Origin: PHAA01 sp034927445 | GTDB lineage: Bacteria; Bacillota; Syntrophomonadia; Syntrophomonadales; Syntrophomonadaceae | NCBI GenBank assembly: GCA_034927445.1 | Contig: JAYFPZ010000014.1 | Coordinates: 1-64,000, forward strand | Direction of reading: 5' to 3' | Length of the DNA: 64,000 nt | Shown here: positions 36,961 to 45,735 of the stretch, in pieces | Position numbering within the stretch: position 1 is the first letter of the stretch | Layout of the letters: each line of letters begins with the position of its first letter | Made by a program: the position numbers and the translations under genes | The notes under the pieces: model-generated | What the model was told of the DNA's origin: nothing | The model's input: only the letters and a program-made list of their open reading frames with translations | Databases searched by the model: none

Positions 36961-37716
36961 TTACCAATAGAGGACTTTTTGCTCGATCTTGCCCAGAATA
37001 TCATCCATGAGCTTGCCGATAACACCGACCAGCAGCATAGCCAGGATCACCTTGTCCGGCTGCGCCAATTGCCTGCCATCCATTAACATATAGCCGATTC
37101 CCTTGGTGGCGGCAATCATCTCCGCCGCGACCACACAAATCCACGCATTTCCAAGCCCCACCCGGAGGCCGGTCATGATCTGGGGCAGTGCGCCGGGGAT
37201 CACGACTTTTTTAATAAATTTGCCGCGCGGCACCTCAAAATTCCTCGATACCTCCACATATCTGTCGTCAATCTGGCGGATGCCCCCCACCGTATTCAGC
37301 AGAATCGGGAAAAACGCGCCCATGAAAATAACGAATACTTTCGACGGCTCACCGATGCCCAGCCAAAGAATCGCGATGGGAATCCAGGCAATAGGCGGAA
37401 TCGGCTTGAGCAACTGCAAGATCAACCGCGTTATGATCTCAAAATTTCGGGAAAGCGAAATCAATACCCCGATGACGACGGCCGCCAGCGCCGCCAGCGC
37501 GAATCCCGAAAACACCCGGACAATACTCGCCCAGATATTTTCAAACAGGACGTAGCTCGCGGCTGTCTGCACCAATGTGTTCAAGATCTTGTGCGGCGCC
37601 GGCAGCATATACGGCGCTATATATCCCTGCTGAGACGCATATTCCCATACCGCAATGATCAAAATGACCAAGCCGGAATATTTAGCTATAAAAGACAGCT
37701 TCTGCGTTTTCTCCAT
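36961..37716 (-). CDS. ABC transporter permease, SsuC/TauC type
   Basis: A 251-residue membrane protein with about six helices. The EAA loop contacting the ATPase is visible (YVEVSRNFEVPRGKFIKKVV). It lies between the binding-protein and ATPase genes. GGAGAGG precedes the ATG. It imports an anion-type or small organic substrate that cannot be named from sequence. Confidence 0.92.
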   Translation of the reverse strand: MEKTQKLSFIAKYSGLVILIIAVWEYASQQGYIAPYMLPAPHKILNTLVQTAASYVLFENIWASIVRVFSGFALAALAAVVIGVLISLSRNFEIITRLILQLLKPIPPIAWIPIAILWLGIGEPSKVFVIFMGAFFPILLNTVGGIRQIDDRYVEVSRNFEVPRGKFIKKVVIPGALPQIMTGLRVGLGNAWICVVAAEMIAATKGIGYMLMDGRQLAQPDKVILAMLLVGVIGKLMDDILGKIEQKVLYW

Positions 37717-37740
37717 TTCGCCTCTCCTAAAATCCCGAGC

Positions 37741-38733
37741 CTATTTACCGACGCCGGAATTTTCTAAAAATGCCTTGTCGATAAAAGTATCCACGTTGAC
37801 CGTCTCCGTAGAAAAGCCCTGGGCACGGTTGAATTCCTCCACCTGCTTCAATTCTGTAATGTCGGAATCCTTAATGAGCGGCGAATAGTTGTATTTTGCA
37901 AACAGAGCGGCCAGATCTTCCACCGGCAGCGCCAGCTCTTTTTGCAGCAATTCCGCCGCCTTTTGCGGGTCCTGGGCTATAAATTTATTGGCCTTGTCAA
38001 CCGCCCGGATATATGCCTCCAAAATTTCCGGATTGGCTTGGGCGAAGCTCTGGGTGGCGAAATAGAATACGTTGTTGCTCTTGATCCCGGTCCCGTCAAT
38101 AAGTTTGCTTACACTGCCGTTTTTAACACTGCTGGTTAATGAAGGCTCCCAGATTATACCCGCGTCTACTTGATGTGAAGTGACCGCATTGGCGATATCG
38201 GCATTGGGCAGATTCACCTGTTGAATATCATTGAGGGTTAACCCCCCCCTGGCCAGAATCAATGACAAGAAATGATGCCCGTAAGATCCTTTTACAAACG
38301 CAACCTTTTTATCTTTCAGATCCTCTGGCTTTTTGATGGCGGATCCCGGTGGAACGGTTAAAGCCACCGTCTTTTCACCGGATGATGTTTTGGCAAACGT
38401 AACTGTTTTTTGGCCTGACGCTTTGGCGATCAGCAAAGGAACATCGCCAATAAGCCCGATGTCTTCTTCTCCGGCCGCGAAAGCTTCATTCATCGGCGGG
38501 CCTGACGGAAATGAAGTCCATATCACTTGAACCTGTTTGTCTTTCAACTCTTCTTCCAAATAACCGTTTACCTTGGCCAGAAGGACAGGAGCCGAATAAA
38601 CGCCCGGTTGGGTAGCCACCCTGACTTTGGTCGCCCCAGTCTGCTGAACGGTTTCGGTTTTGGAACCGCATCCGGCCAGTCCGGAGATCAATAAGGAAAT
38701 CATTGAAACAATCACTATAAAGCTTTTTTTCAT
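37741..38733 (-). CDS. ABC transporter substrate-binding lipoprotein
   Basis: A 330-residue lipoprotein with lipobox LAGC at residues 19-22, then a NMT1/SsuA-like two-lobe binding fold (VRVATQPGVYSAPVLLAKVN; DVPLLIAKASGQKTVTFAKT; NADIANAVTSHQVDAGIIWE). It would capture a substrate outside the membrane for the permease encoded downstream. Start behind GGAGTG. It is 24 bases from the permease gene. A possible mobile repeat separates it from the FMN-binding gene upstream. Confidence 0.9.
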   Translation of the reverse strand: MKKSFIVIVSMISLLISGLAGCGSKTETVQQTGATKVRVATQPGVYSAPVLLAKVNGYLEEELKDKQVQVIWTSFPSGPPMNEAFAAGEEDIGLIGDVPLLIAKASGQKTVTFAKTSSGEKTVALTVPPGSAIKKPEDLKDKKVAFVKGSYGHHFLSLILARGGLTLNDIQQVNLPNADIANAVTSHQVDAGIIWEPSLTSSVKNGSVSKLIDGTGIKSNNVFYFATQSFAQANPEILEAYIRAVDKANKFIAQDPQKAAELLQKELALPVEDLAALFAKYNYSPLIKDSDITELKQVEEFNRAQGFSTETVNVDTFIDKAFLENSGVGK

Positions 38734-38810
38734 AGCACCGACACTCCTTTTTTCTTTGAGAGTTTTGCATAATTAACTTTTTCCTATGCCTAAGCAGTAA
38801 CTTTGCGAAT

Positions 38811-38961
38811 GTCATCCCGAGGCAAGGCCAAGCAACCTTAATAGTGTGACCGTAGGGAACATAAGTAGTGCCCATGGGTGCATCCTAAATAGTGACCGCA
38901 GGGAACATGTGTAGTCCCCGTAGGGGAGATCTTAAGATTCTTCGCTAAGGCTCAGAATGAC
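38811..38961. repeat. REP/MITE-like intergenic repeat
   Basis: The ends GTCATCCCGAG (38811-38821) and CTCAGAATGAC (38951-38961) are inverted repeats with 9 of 11 matches. The interior has two copies of AGTGTGACCGTAGGGAACAT-like sequence. Elements with TTCGCTAAGGCTCAGAATGAC ends are common intergenic repeats in Peptococcaceae. It fills the gap between the substrate-binding and FMN-binding genes. Confidence 0.55.
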
Positions 38962-39048
38962 AAATGGGGCAGTGGTCAAACCTCTTTGCTTTGCATACAT
39001 AAAATGCGATTTTTTTATTAAGGTCCTTCTTGCTTGATCCCTGTGTAG

Positions 39049-39510
39049 CTAAGCCTGCCTGGCGATGCGGTCCAAATGTTTATAAAAGAAATGGGTTTCT
39101 TCTTGTTCGGCCAGTTTTTTCCGCGGATTTAAATCTTCTACCGATTCCGGGACAATTTTAATCACTGCCGCAATGTCAAAACCTTTTTCCGCTTCGATCT
39201 TTTTATAGGCCTCCTCAAATTTTCTGCCGGCCACCAAGATCGCTTTTATACTGCCGGTCACCTCATAAGCGGCCCCGTTTTCCCCGATGATTAAAATCGC
39301 CGCTTTTTTATTAAACCAAAGGCTGGCCGTAATATTACGATAACTTTGGGACGATTCGAATAATTCCGCATATTCTATGTTACCTGCTTCATCCGTATGG
39401 ATGGTTCCCTTCGGCACCGCATGCACAATCCCGTCAACACTCACCGTCGCCAGAATTTTGATACTTTGGGGATCATTGACCAGGGGTTCGATCTCTTTAA
39501 ATGACGCCAT
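39049..39510 (-). CDS. Pyridoxamine 5-phosphate oxidase-like FMN-binding protein
   Basis: A 153-residue split-barrel protein (IKILATVSVDGIVHAVPKG, LWFNKKAAILIIGENGAAYE, VTGSIKAI) of the PNPOx-like flavin-binding group, often reductases for small molecules or cofactors. GAGGTAGGATAA precedes the ATG. It overlaps the end of the radical SAM gene by 14 bases, showing one transcription unit. The substrate is unknown, perhaps shared with the radical SAM enzyme and the importer. Confidence 0.85.
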   Translation of the reverse strand: MASFKEIEPLVNDPQSIKILATVSVDGIVHAVPKGTIHTDEAGNIEYAELFESSQSYRNITASLWFNKKAAILIIGENGAAYEVTGSIKAILVAGRKFEEAYKKIEAEKGFDIAAVIKIVPESVEDLNPRKKLAEQEETHFFYKHLDRIARQA

Positions 39511-40774
39511 TTATCCTACCTCCCGAAGATATTCTCAGCAAATCCGAATTGGGATGATTCCCGCAACGCCGATAGTCGTCAAAGTCCATGGTCAAACCGT
39601 GCTTTTCGGTGAGTGCGTTTAATCCCAGGGTTAGGTCGGCATAATACTCAAGCGAGGCATTTTTTTGGTCCTTAAAATAGGATAAGGGTCTCGGCACCCA
39701 TACGATGTAAACAACTGCCACCCCTGCGCTGATTAAAGTTTCCGCCTCAGCCAACGTATGGTTCAGGGCTTCTGCTTCGGTTTTGAATCCATTGGGACGT
39801 GCGAGTTCCACCCCGCCGACGATGCCGGAATTGACACGGCCTCTGCCGAAAATATCCACCGCGTCGATCAGGCGCTTTTTCCACTCCCGGTAACCGACCC
39901 ATTCTGCTTTTCCGGGGCAGATCCAGTTGAACAGTTCTTCGTTTAAGACTTCGATATCCGCCGTGTAGCTTGAAATACCGGTTTCATTATACAAGCGGCT
40001 CAACTGATCGTAATTCAAGGCCGTTGTGATTACCTGGCTGGGGAACCTGCCTTCAAAGTTCCTGCCGATGGCCTGCAATATGTCAATATAATAGTCCAAT
40101 TCCCGGTCGAAAGGCGTCGCCCCGTTCACATCAGACCCCATGGTCATACAAAGCGTGGTAAAACGCCCTTTTTGTTTAATCGCCTCGCGGACGGTTTCAT
40201 AGGCGTCTTCCGGCGTCAGCTTTTTCTTGATTACGCCTTCTTCTTTTAAATGGGGGACCAAATCGCAATATTTGCATCCGTTTCCATTTTTCCAGAAGGA
40301 ACAATAGGATGTCGGCGTAATGTTGAGCCTCTGCGGCCGTGCAAAAATCACGGAATCCATCTGGGTGCCTGCGCTGGTGAATTTGCCGTAATAATCAGGT
40401 TTTTCCCAAAAATCGACCTCTTCGATTTCTTCATCGTTGTCCGTTATGACAAAACGGCCGTCGCGATAATCGATGATATATGGATTTTGTTCCAGGGGGG
40501 TCGCATCGATAATAATGGTGGTCCCATCTCTCAAAATTAATGCTTCCGGAACCGATTTGCATTCCGGATCTCGTGCGCCCAGGGTAGAGAAAAAAACATT
40601 CGCCCCGGTCACTTGATATTGATTGGGGTCAACCTGATTCAAGCTTTCCTGCGTAAAAAAGACCCCGCGCCGCTGCACATCTGTTTTCAAAATATTCAGC
40701 CGCGGCAGTTGCGGATATTTGGCGACCACCTCTTTAAATGACAACTCCCTGATACCGCTCTGTGTATTTGCCAT
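39497..40774 (-). CDS. Radical SAM enzyme with CX8CX2C cluster motif
   Basis: A 425-residue enzyme. Cys158, Cys167 and Cys170 (SYCSFWKNGNGCKYC) are the likely ligands of the SAM-binding 4Fe-4S cluster; the spacing CX8CX2C differs from the common CX3CX2C. The TIM-barrel signature appears further on (FTTLCMTMGSDVNGATPFD, SSYTADIEVLNEELFNWIC, GIVGGVELARPNGFKTEAEA). Start at MANTQSG behind GGGAGGTATGCTT. It heads a minus-strand unit with the FMN-binding protein and probably the importer. The reaction is unknown. Confidence 0.85.
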   Translation of the reverse strand: MANTQSGIRELSFKEVVAKYPQLPRLNILKTDVQRRGVFFTQESLNQVDPNQYQVTGANVFFSTLGARDPECKSVPEALILRDGTTIIIDATPLEQNPYIIDYRDGRFVITDNDEEIEEVDFWEKPDYYGKFTSAGTQMDSVIFARPQRLNITPTSYCSFWKNGNGCKYCDLVPHLKEEGVIKKKLTPEDAYETVREAIKQKGRFTTLCMTMGSDVNGATPFDRELDYYIDILQAIGRNFEGRFPSQVITTALNYDQLSRLYNETGISSYTADIEVLNEELFNWICPGKAEWVGYREWKKRLIDAVDIFGRGRVNSGIVGGVELARPNGFKTEAEALNHTLAEAETLISAGVAVVYIVWVPRPLSYFKDQKNASLEYYADLTLGLNALTEKHGLTMDFDDYRRCGNHPNSDLLRISSGGRINGVI

Positions 40775-40842
40775 AAGCATACCTCCCGCTGTAAGGCTTA
40801 ATGATCTCATTGCCATCTCACCTGATTTTCTAACTGACCTAT

Positions 40843-40891
40843 AAAAAAAGAGAGACCAAGTTAGCGCGTTTGCACAACCCAACTTGATCTC
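40843..40891 (-). terminator. Terminator hairpin in the leader of the radical SAM operon
   Basis: On the minus strand GAGATCAAGTT (40891-40881) pairs with AACTTGGTCTC (40862-40852), 11 bp with one G-U, 18-base loop, followed by T7. It lies 70 bases before the start codon and inside the transcript begun at about 40952, so it should act as attenuator. The leader segment 40952-40892 contains a CCAG...CTGG mini-hairpin that could take part in an antiterminator. Confidence 0.65.
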
Positions 40892-40958
40892 CAGTCTATC
40901 TGGTCAATCCAATCGTTTATTTTACTTAGTTAACCGATATAAATACTAGGCATTTATA

Positions 40959-40987
40959 AGTATAATTATAGCATAATTGTTTGTCAA
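40959..40987 (-). promoter_or_regulatory. Promoter of the radical SAM operon
   Basis: On the minus strand TTGACA (40982-40987) is spaced 17 bases from TATACT (40959-40964). The start of transcription is expected near 40952, giving a leader of about 178 bases. Confidence 0.7.
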
Positions 40988-41060
40988 CCCTGTTTGAATA
41001 ATTGATGTGATCGTTCTGTGATAATGTCACCCCTGTTAAAATGAAAGGATAATATTATCA

Positions 41061-41198
41061 ATGACACGGGAAGAACGAAACAAACTTTATATTGCCCGTA
41101 ATTTGCTGGATGGGAAAATGACTATCAGAGAAGCGGCAGAGCTTTTAAGCCTAAGCGAACGCCAGGTTAAACGCCTTAAAAAGGGGGATGGGAAATAA
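41061..41198 (+). CDS. 45-residue HTH protein, transposase N-terminus-like
   Basis: MTREERNKLYIARNLLDGKM is followed by a helix-turn-helix (REAAELLSLSERQVKRLKKG) and a stop. It matches the N-terminal HTH of ISNCY-type transposases, but the catalytic domain is missing. It may be a remnant, or a small regulator of the adjoining divergent operon. The ribosome binding site AAAGGATAA is weak. Confidence 0.5.
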   Translation: MTREERNKLYIARNLLDGKMTIREAAELLSLSERQVKRLKKGDGK

Positions 41199-41220
41199 TA
41201 GCGTATGAAAGATCTGTTTT

Positions 41221-41280
41221 TCCTGAAAAAAAGGTAACTCCGAGACGCTATTTCCTTCGGGTATTGTCTGCTATGATAAA
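41221..41280 (+). promoter_or_regulatory. Shared regulatory block, copy 1
   Basis: This block (TCCTGAAAAA, AAGGTAACTCCGAGACGCTA, then TGTCTGCTATGATAAA) recurs at 45533-45590 with few changes. It lies 105 bases before the membrane-protein gene at 41385. The block probably contains a common promoter (TAACTCCGA and CTATGATAAA as possible -35 and -10 parts of an alternative sigma factor). Confidence 0.5.
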
Positions 41281-41384
41281 AAATACATCAACGGGGACGC
41301 GGCAACGCGCTCCTTGCGCTGCTACAGCAGCAACCGGTCGGGCTGGCCGGTTATTAACTTATGGGATAAGGAGCGTGAGATACA

Positions 41385-42092
41385 ATGAACAACGCCCAAT
41401 TGCAGCAAAAATGCAAGCCTTTATTCGGGCTGGCGATGCTAGGAGTTGTATGCGCGGTGTTTTCGGGATTGCTGTCGGCAGCAATTGCGGGAATCGTGCA
41501 TACACGGGGAAATCCGGGAGATATTGCCTTGGAAGTAATTTACTGCCTTGAGGATATCCTGTGGGCGGTAGCCGGTGAACAATTGTACGGCGGATATTTG
41601 TCGGCGGTGATAATCATAGCCGCGTTGTTGCTTTTGCCCCTGTGCTGCTTATACTTCCGGTTTTCCAACCAACTGACCGGGAGTCCCAAAGCGGCGTTTT
41701 GCGGTAGAATCGCGGCTGTCAGCGGCCTGGCCTTGATCGTCAGCCTGATTGTTGCCGGTGTCTTTCACGAGGATAATGAAAGCTGGCTGATCATCACCAC
41801 CGTGCCAGCCCTCCTGGCCGCGATTACCTGCGCGGCTTCGACGGCGATGTACATTTTAATCCTGCTCGAGCGGGCGGCGGCGTTGGAGTCGTCGCCGATA
41901 TGGCCTTTTTTGCTGGCGGCTGTCGTGTCGGCTCTGTGCGCCTTGTCTTTCCTGTCAATGGCCATACTCTATATCGACGATTCCTACATCAATATTTTCT
42001 TTGCCTTGCCCAACTTGTTTTACCTTTATATTGCCGTTTTAGTTTCGGCGCTAAGCTATACCCGGTCGTTTGGTCTGCCGGTGGTCAAATAA
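41385..42092 (+). CDS. Polytopic membrane protein of unknown function
   Basis: A 235-residue protein with about six hydrophobic helices (for example GLAMLGVVCAVFSGLLSAAI, SAVIIIAALLLLPLCCLYF, FLLAAVVSALCALSFLSMAI). I recognise no family. It has the repeated regulatory block upstream and lies 235 bp before a histidine kinase gene in the same direction, with a GC-rich gap without genes. It may be an accessory of the kinase. Confidence 0.7.
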   Translation: MNNAQLQQKCKPLFGLAMLGVVCAVFSGLLSAAIAGIVHTRGNPGDIALEVIYCLEDILWAVAGEQLYGGYLSAVIIIAALLLLPLCCLYFRFSNQLTGSPKAAFCGRIAAVSGLALIVSLIVAGVFHEDNESWLIITTVPALLAAITCAASTAMYILILLERAAALESSPIWPFLLAAVVSALCALSFLSMAILYIDDSYINIFFALPNLFYLYIAVLVSALSYTRSFGLPVVK

Positions 42093-42327
42093 CGGGATTA
42101 TCCCAACAGCCGGTCGTAGGCCGGCGTTAATCCGGCGCCCGGTGAGCCAACCTCCGGTAACGCCGGCGGCGGACTCGCTACAGGCTGGGCAGGGGGATGA
42201 AACGGGGAGCATGACGGGGGGGAACTGTTGCGCTGTCCGGCGCACGTACCGGCATCAAGATATGCTATAATGGAAAACGTACGCCTCCTATCAACCTCAA
42301 CTTTACGATCGCACTCGGAGGTGCCGG

Positions 42328-44237
42328 ATGAAACCTTTGTGGCATAAACTAACAACTACATTTTTCAATTCTGAACTGGATTTTCGCGTGCGGCTGTTTA
42401 ATCTGCTGGCTATGGCGGGGACCGTCATCAGCTTTCTGATGGCGCTGTTTTCCTTTTTTATTGCCGGCCCGCTGATGGCGGGTCTCAATTTGTTTATTGC
42501 CGTACTTTCCTTCGGACTGCTTTATTATTCCTACGCCAGCGGTAAGTATCAGCGATGCTATCTGATCACGATTATCTCTATTTTCTTTGCCGGATTTGCT
42601 TTTTTATTCTTCTCCGGCGGGGGTTATCGAAGCGGCCTGCCTTCGTTCTTTATTTTCGGTATCGTATTTACCGTATTTATGCTGGAAGGCCGGCGGATGA
42701 TCGTTATTACCGTTCTGGAGCTGCTGTTTTACATCGCGCTTTGTGGATATGGATATTATGTACCCGAACAGGTTAGCTGGTTTGAGAGTGAGAAGCAGTT
42801 CCTCACGGATGTTATGGTAGGATTTGTCTCGGTCAGTATTGCGCTGGGCATCACCATGCATCTCAGTTTCAGCATGTACAACAAGCAGCAGCGCTTGCTG
42901 GAGAAGACCCGGGAGGAGGCCATCCGGGCGAACCAGGCCAAAAGCATCTTTCTTGCCAACATGAGCCATGAAATCCGCACTCCCATTAATATCATACTGG
43001 GTATGAACGAGATGGTTCTGCGGGAGAATCCTTCCGCCACCATTACCGGATATATTACTCGCTCCCAAGATTCGGGCAAGATGCTCCTCTCTCTCATCAA
43101 TGATATTCTGGATGTTTCCAAAATCGAGTCCGGCAAAATGGAGCTTTTGGAGGAAGCCTATTTTACCGGCGACTTGGTCCAGCGGTTGATACAGATGGGA
43201 ATGGACCAAGCGAAAAAAAAGGACTCGCCTTTTCCTCGGAGGTTTCCGGATTGCCAGCCATGCTCTGGGGAGATACCCTGCATATCCGGCAGATTGCCAC
43301 CAATTTTTTAAGCAATGCCGTCAAATACACCGAATCGGGATCGGTTAAGCTTGCCCTCACCGGAACGGAACTGCCCGACGGGGACGGCATCCTGCTTTCC
43401 ATCGTGGTGACGGATACGGGTATCGGTATCCGGCCGGAAAACCTTGATTCTCTCTTTGACGCCTTTACTCGGGGCGACACGGTTCGAGACCGTAAAATCG
43501 AGGGTACCGGCCTTGGGCTTTCCATTGCCGAAAAGTTGGTGACTTTGATGGGCGGCCAGTTGCATGTACAAAGCGAATATGGCAGCGGTACCGCCATAGT
43601 TGCCGAAATTCCCCAGGGTTATGTGGCGGAGATTCCCGCTTCCCTGCACAAATCCTCATCCCCCCTGGCTGAGAGAAGCTTTTTTGCCCCCCAGGGGCGC
43701 GTCATGATTGTAGATGACAATGAAGGCAATTTGCACGTGGTGAAATCTCTGCTAGCCAGGACCATGCTGCAAATCGATACAGCTCTGAGCGGCCGGCAAT
43801 GTCTGGAACTGGTAAGCCGAAACCATTACCATGCCATTTTACTGGATTACATGATGCCGGAGATGGACGGAATCGAGACCCTGCGCCGGCTGCGTCAGTC
43901 ATTGGAGTGCGCTCCGCCCGTTATCGCAATGACCGCCGATGTTACTACCGGAACGCGACAGAGGCTTTTAGAGGCCGGATTTTCCGACTATCTCTCCAAA
44001 CCCATTCTTTGGACCAAGCTGGAGCAGACGTTGCTGTCCTTTTTACCGGAGCAGTTGGTGACGCACACCACCGTCAACGTTGAGTGCGCTGCGTGCAAAA
44101 CGGAGGCGGTACTCAGCCAACAAGGCCTATCAAAACGCTTATCTCCAGAACACGCAGAATTTTTTACAGTTGGCGGAAGCGATCAGGAGTTGCTCCGCTT
44201 CACTCACAACGGTGGCCAATACCTATGGCAAGGCTGA
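42328..44237 (+). pseudogene. Hybrid histidine kinase, frameshifted
   Basis: Six N-terminal membrane helices are followed by HisKA (FLANMSHEIRTPINIILGMN, phospho-acceptor His). At an A8 run (43213-43220) the frame breaks; one extra A restores it, and the next frame gives the ATPase domain (NAVKYTE, DTGIGI, GTGLGLSIAE) and a receiver domain (VMIVDDNEGN, LLDYMMPEMDGIETL, KP). After about residue 590 (44090) the family match ends and the frame runs into the WXG100-like fragment. It is therefore damaged twice: by a homopolymer shift and by a 3-prime truncation. The A-run shift could also be a sequencing error. GGAGGTGCCGG precedes the start. Confidence 0.78.
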
Positions 44238-44286
44238 TATGGAGGCTGCCGAAGCGATCAAATCCAAAATGGGGGGTAGAAAATAA
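44101..44286 (+). pseudogene. C-terminal fragment of a WXG100/ESX-like protein
   Basis: In the frame different from the kinase, the codons read YSANKAYQNAYLQNTQNFLQ, LAEAIRSCSASLTTVANTYG and end KSKMGGRK. This is the second helix of a small ESX-type protein similar in style to the next gene. Its first half is absent, replaced by kinase sequence. Its TAA overlaps the next ATG by one base. Confidence 0.55.
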
Positions 44287-44609
44287 TGGCAAACGAGATT
44301 CAGGCCGATCCGGCGAGGCTGCGCCAAATCGCCGATGATATCGGCAAGGTTCATACCTCCCTGTGCAACACCCTTCACGCTTCAAACAGCCAGGTAGCAT
44401 CCCTGAAAGGCGTATGGACGGGGGAGGCGGCGGTTGCCTTTAACGCCAGCTTTCAGAAAATATTGGACCAATGTTCTGAAAGCCTGGGTACGGTAGAACG
44501 CTTGGTGAACACATTGTACGATTCCGCCGATACCTATGAGCGCAATGAAAAGACGGTGCAGGATGAAGCCGCTAAAATGCCGAAGCTGCCGAACAACACC
44601 ATGAGGTAA
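44286..44609 (+). CDS. WXG100-family protein (type VII secretion substrate)
   Basis: A 107-residue helical hairpin protein. The WxG turn is WTG in LKGVWTGEAAVAF, at about the middle of the first 60 residues. Helices flank it (ADPARLRQIADDIGKVHTSL; SLGTVERLVNTLYDSADTYE). WXG100 proteins are exported as dimers by type VII (ESX/Yuk) systems or form the dimer module of larger toxins. No FtsK/EssC ATPase is in the window, so the exporter is elsewhere. Confidence 0.8.
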   Translation: MANEIQADPARLRQIADDIGKVHTSLCNTLHASNSQVASLKGVWTGEAAVAFNASFQKILDQCSESLGTVERLVNTLYDSADTYERNEKTVQDEAAKMPKLPNNTMR

Positions 44610-44632
44610 TTGACGGGGAAAGGAGCGGGCCT

Positions 44633-45310
44633 ATGATGCAATATAAGGTGTCGTACAAGGTTCTGAGTCAACAGGGTGAAGACCTGAAAGCTGTCGCCAA
44701 GCTGGTGGACGGTTATACCGAGCGGGTAAATCAAATCTACGGCAAGCTGGGACAGGATGAAATGCTGGCTGCCGTGCAGGGCAACCTGCAAAAACTCAGC
44801 ATCCAGCTGGGGGAATCCAGGGCAATTATTAACATGGCGGGGGAGGTTCTGGCCAAGAGTGTGGAAAGCTACACAGCGGTTGAGACCAGCCAGGTGCAGC
44901 AGGTGGACAGCCTGAAGGCTCATAACCGGGATTTTTATCAAAACCCGGTGGCTGTGGCCTCCGCCGGGGGTGCGGCGGCCGGAGCGGCGGCCGGCATGAC
45001 GATCAACACCACCATCGCCTCCAGCAGCAGTAACTACACCGTCGCAACGGAGTCGTCCGCTGCACCGTCTGCCGCAGGAATCGCCGCCGGAGCCGGTGCG
45101 CTGGGGGCAGTGGCCGGCGCGGGCGCTGTCCTGGGTGCGGTTCATCTGAAAAAGCAGAAGGAAACGGAAAAAACAGAAAAAAGTTCTGGGGTAAAAAAGC
45201 AGGAGGAACCAGAAGCAAAAGGCCCTGCTGCCTCGGATAAGAAACCGGAGACTCTAACTGCCGGAGAGACGGAACAAGGGCATAGGCCGGATAGAGAAGG
45301 GGAGGCCTGA
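44633..45310 (+). CDS. ESX/LXG-like helical protein with Gly/Ala-rich membrane segment
   Basis: A 225-residue protein. The N-terminal 95 residues are helical (VSYKVLSQQGEDLKAVAKLV; QVQQVDSLKAHNRDFYQ) and resemble type VII-associated helical-hairpin domains. A Gly/Ala-rich stretch (AGGAAAGAAAGMTINTT; AAGIAAGAGALGAVAGAGAV) may insert in the membrane. The tail is highly charged (KKQKETEKTEKSSGVKKQEE). It follows the WXG100 gene by 23 bases with GGGAAAGGAG. It may be a partner or membrane-linked component of the ESX unit. Confidence 0.6.
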   Translation: MMQYKVSYKVLSQQGEDLKAVAKLVDGYTERVNQIYGKLGQDEMLAAVQGNLQKLSIQLGESRAIINMAGEVLAKSVESYTAVETSQVQQVDSLKAHNRDFYQNPVAVASAGGAAAGAAAGMTINTTIASSSSNYTVATESSAAPSAAGIAAGAGALGAVAGAGAVLGAVHLKKQKETEKTEKSSGVKKQEEPEAKGPAASDKKPETLTAGETEQGHRPDREGEA

Positions 45311-45532
45311 GGGGAAAATCGGTTCAGGTGGTCAGACCCGCGCGTTATTGAAATCATTAGGGACGGCGAAAGCGCAAAACCAATTATATAATAAGTTAAA
45401 GTTTCCGTATGGGGATTAACCGGCTCTAATAACAGCAGCAAAAGCCGAGTCCATTAACAGCATCCTGCCCCCCGTGTCACTAAAGTCAACCCCTACCTTA
45501 ACCTGCGCAGGAGTTTTAGCTTCTCCTGAAAA
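45311..45532. other. Intergenic region without recognised gene
   Basis: No open frame with a credible start and no RNA family was recognised between the ESX-like gene and the regulatory block at 45533. Confidence 0.4.
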
Positions 45533-45590
45533 AAGTAACTCCGAACGCTATTCCCTAATAGCATTATCTGCTATGCTAAATTATATGGTA
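45533..45590 (+). promoter_or_regulatory. Shared regulatory block, copy 2
   Basis: TCCTGAAAAAAGTAACTCCG, then AACGCTATT and TATCTGCTATGCTAAA, matches 41221-41280. It lies about 145 bases before the SLH gene at 45736. The shared parts are likely promoter or activator sites, placing both genes under one regulator. Confidence 0.5.
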
Positions 45591-45735
45591 TCAGATAGGT
45601 AACCAACGCTCAGAAAAAGGGAGCCCCTCTGCCAACCAAATCCCCTGTCATTGAAAGCGCTATTAATAATGAATGGTTGGGGGAAGTAGAGTGATCAGAG
45701 TGGATCAAATATGAGGACATTATATTGGAGAAGGG

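Noticed and set aside
40843..40958. Known SAM riboswitch or T-box before the radical SAM gene
   Set aside because: The characteristic conserved cores of these leaders were not found, only a terminator stem.
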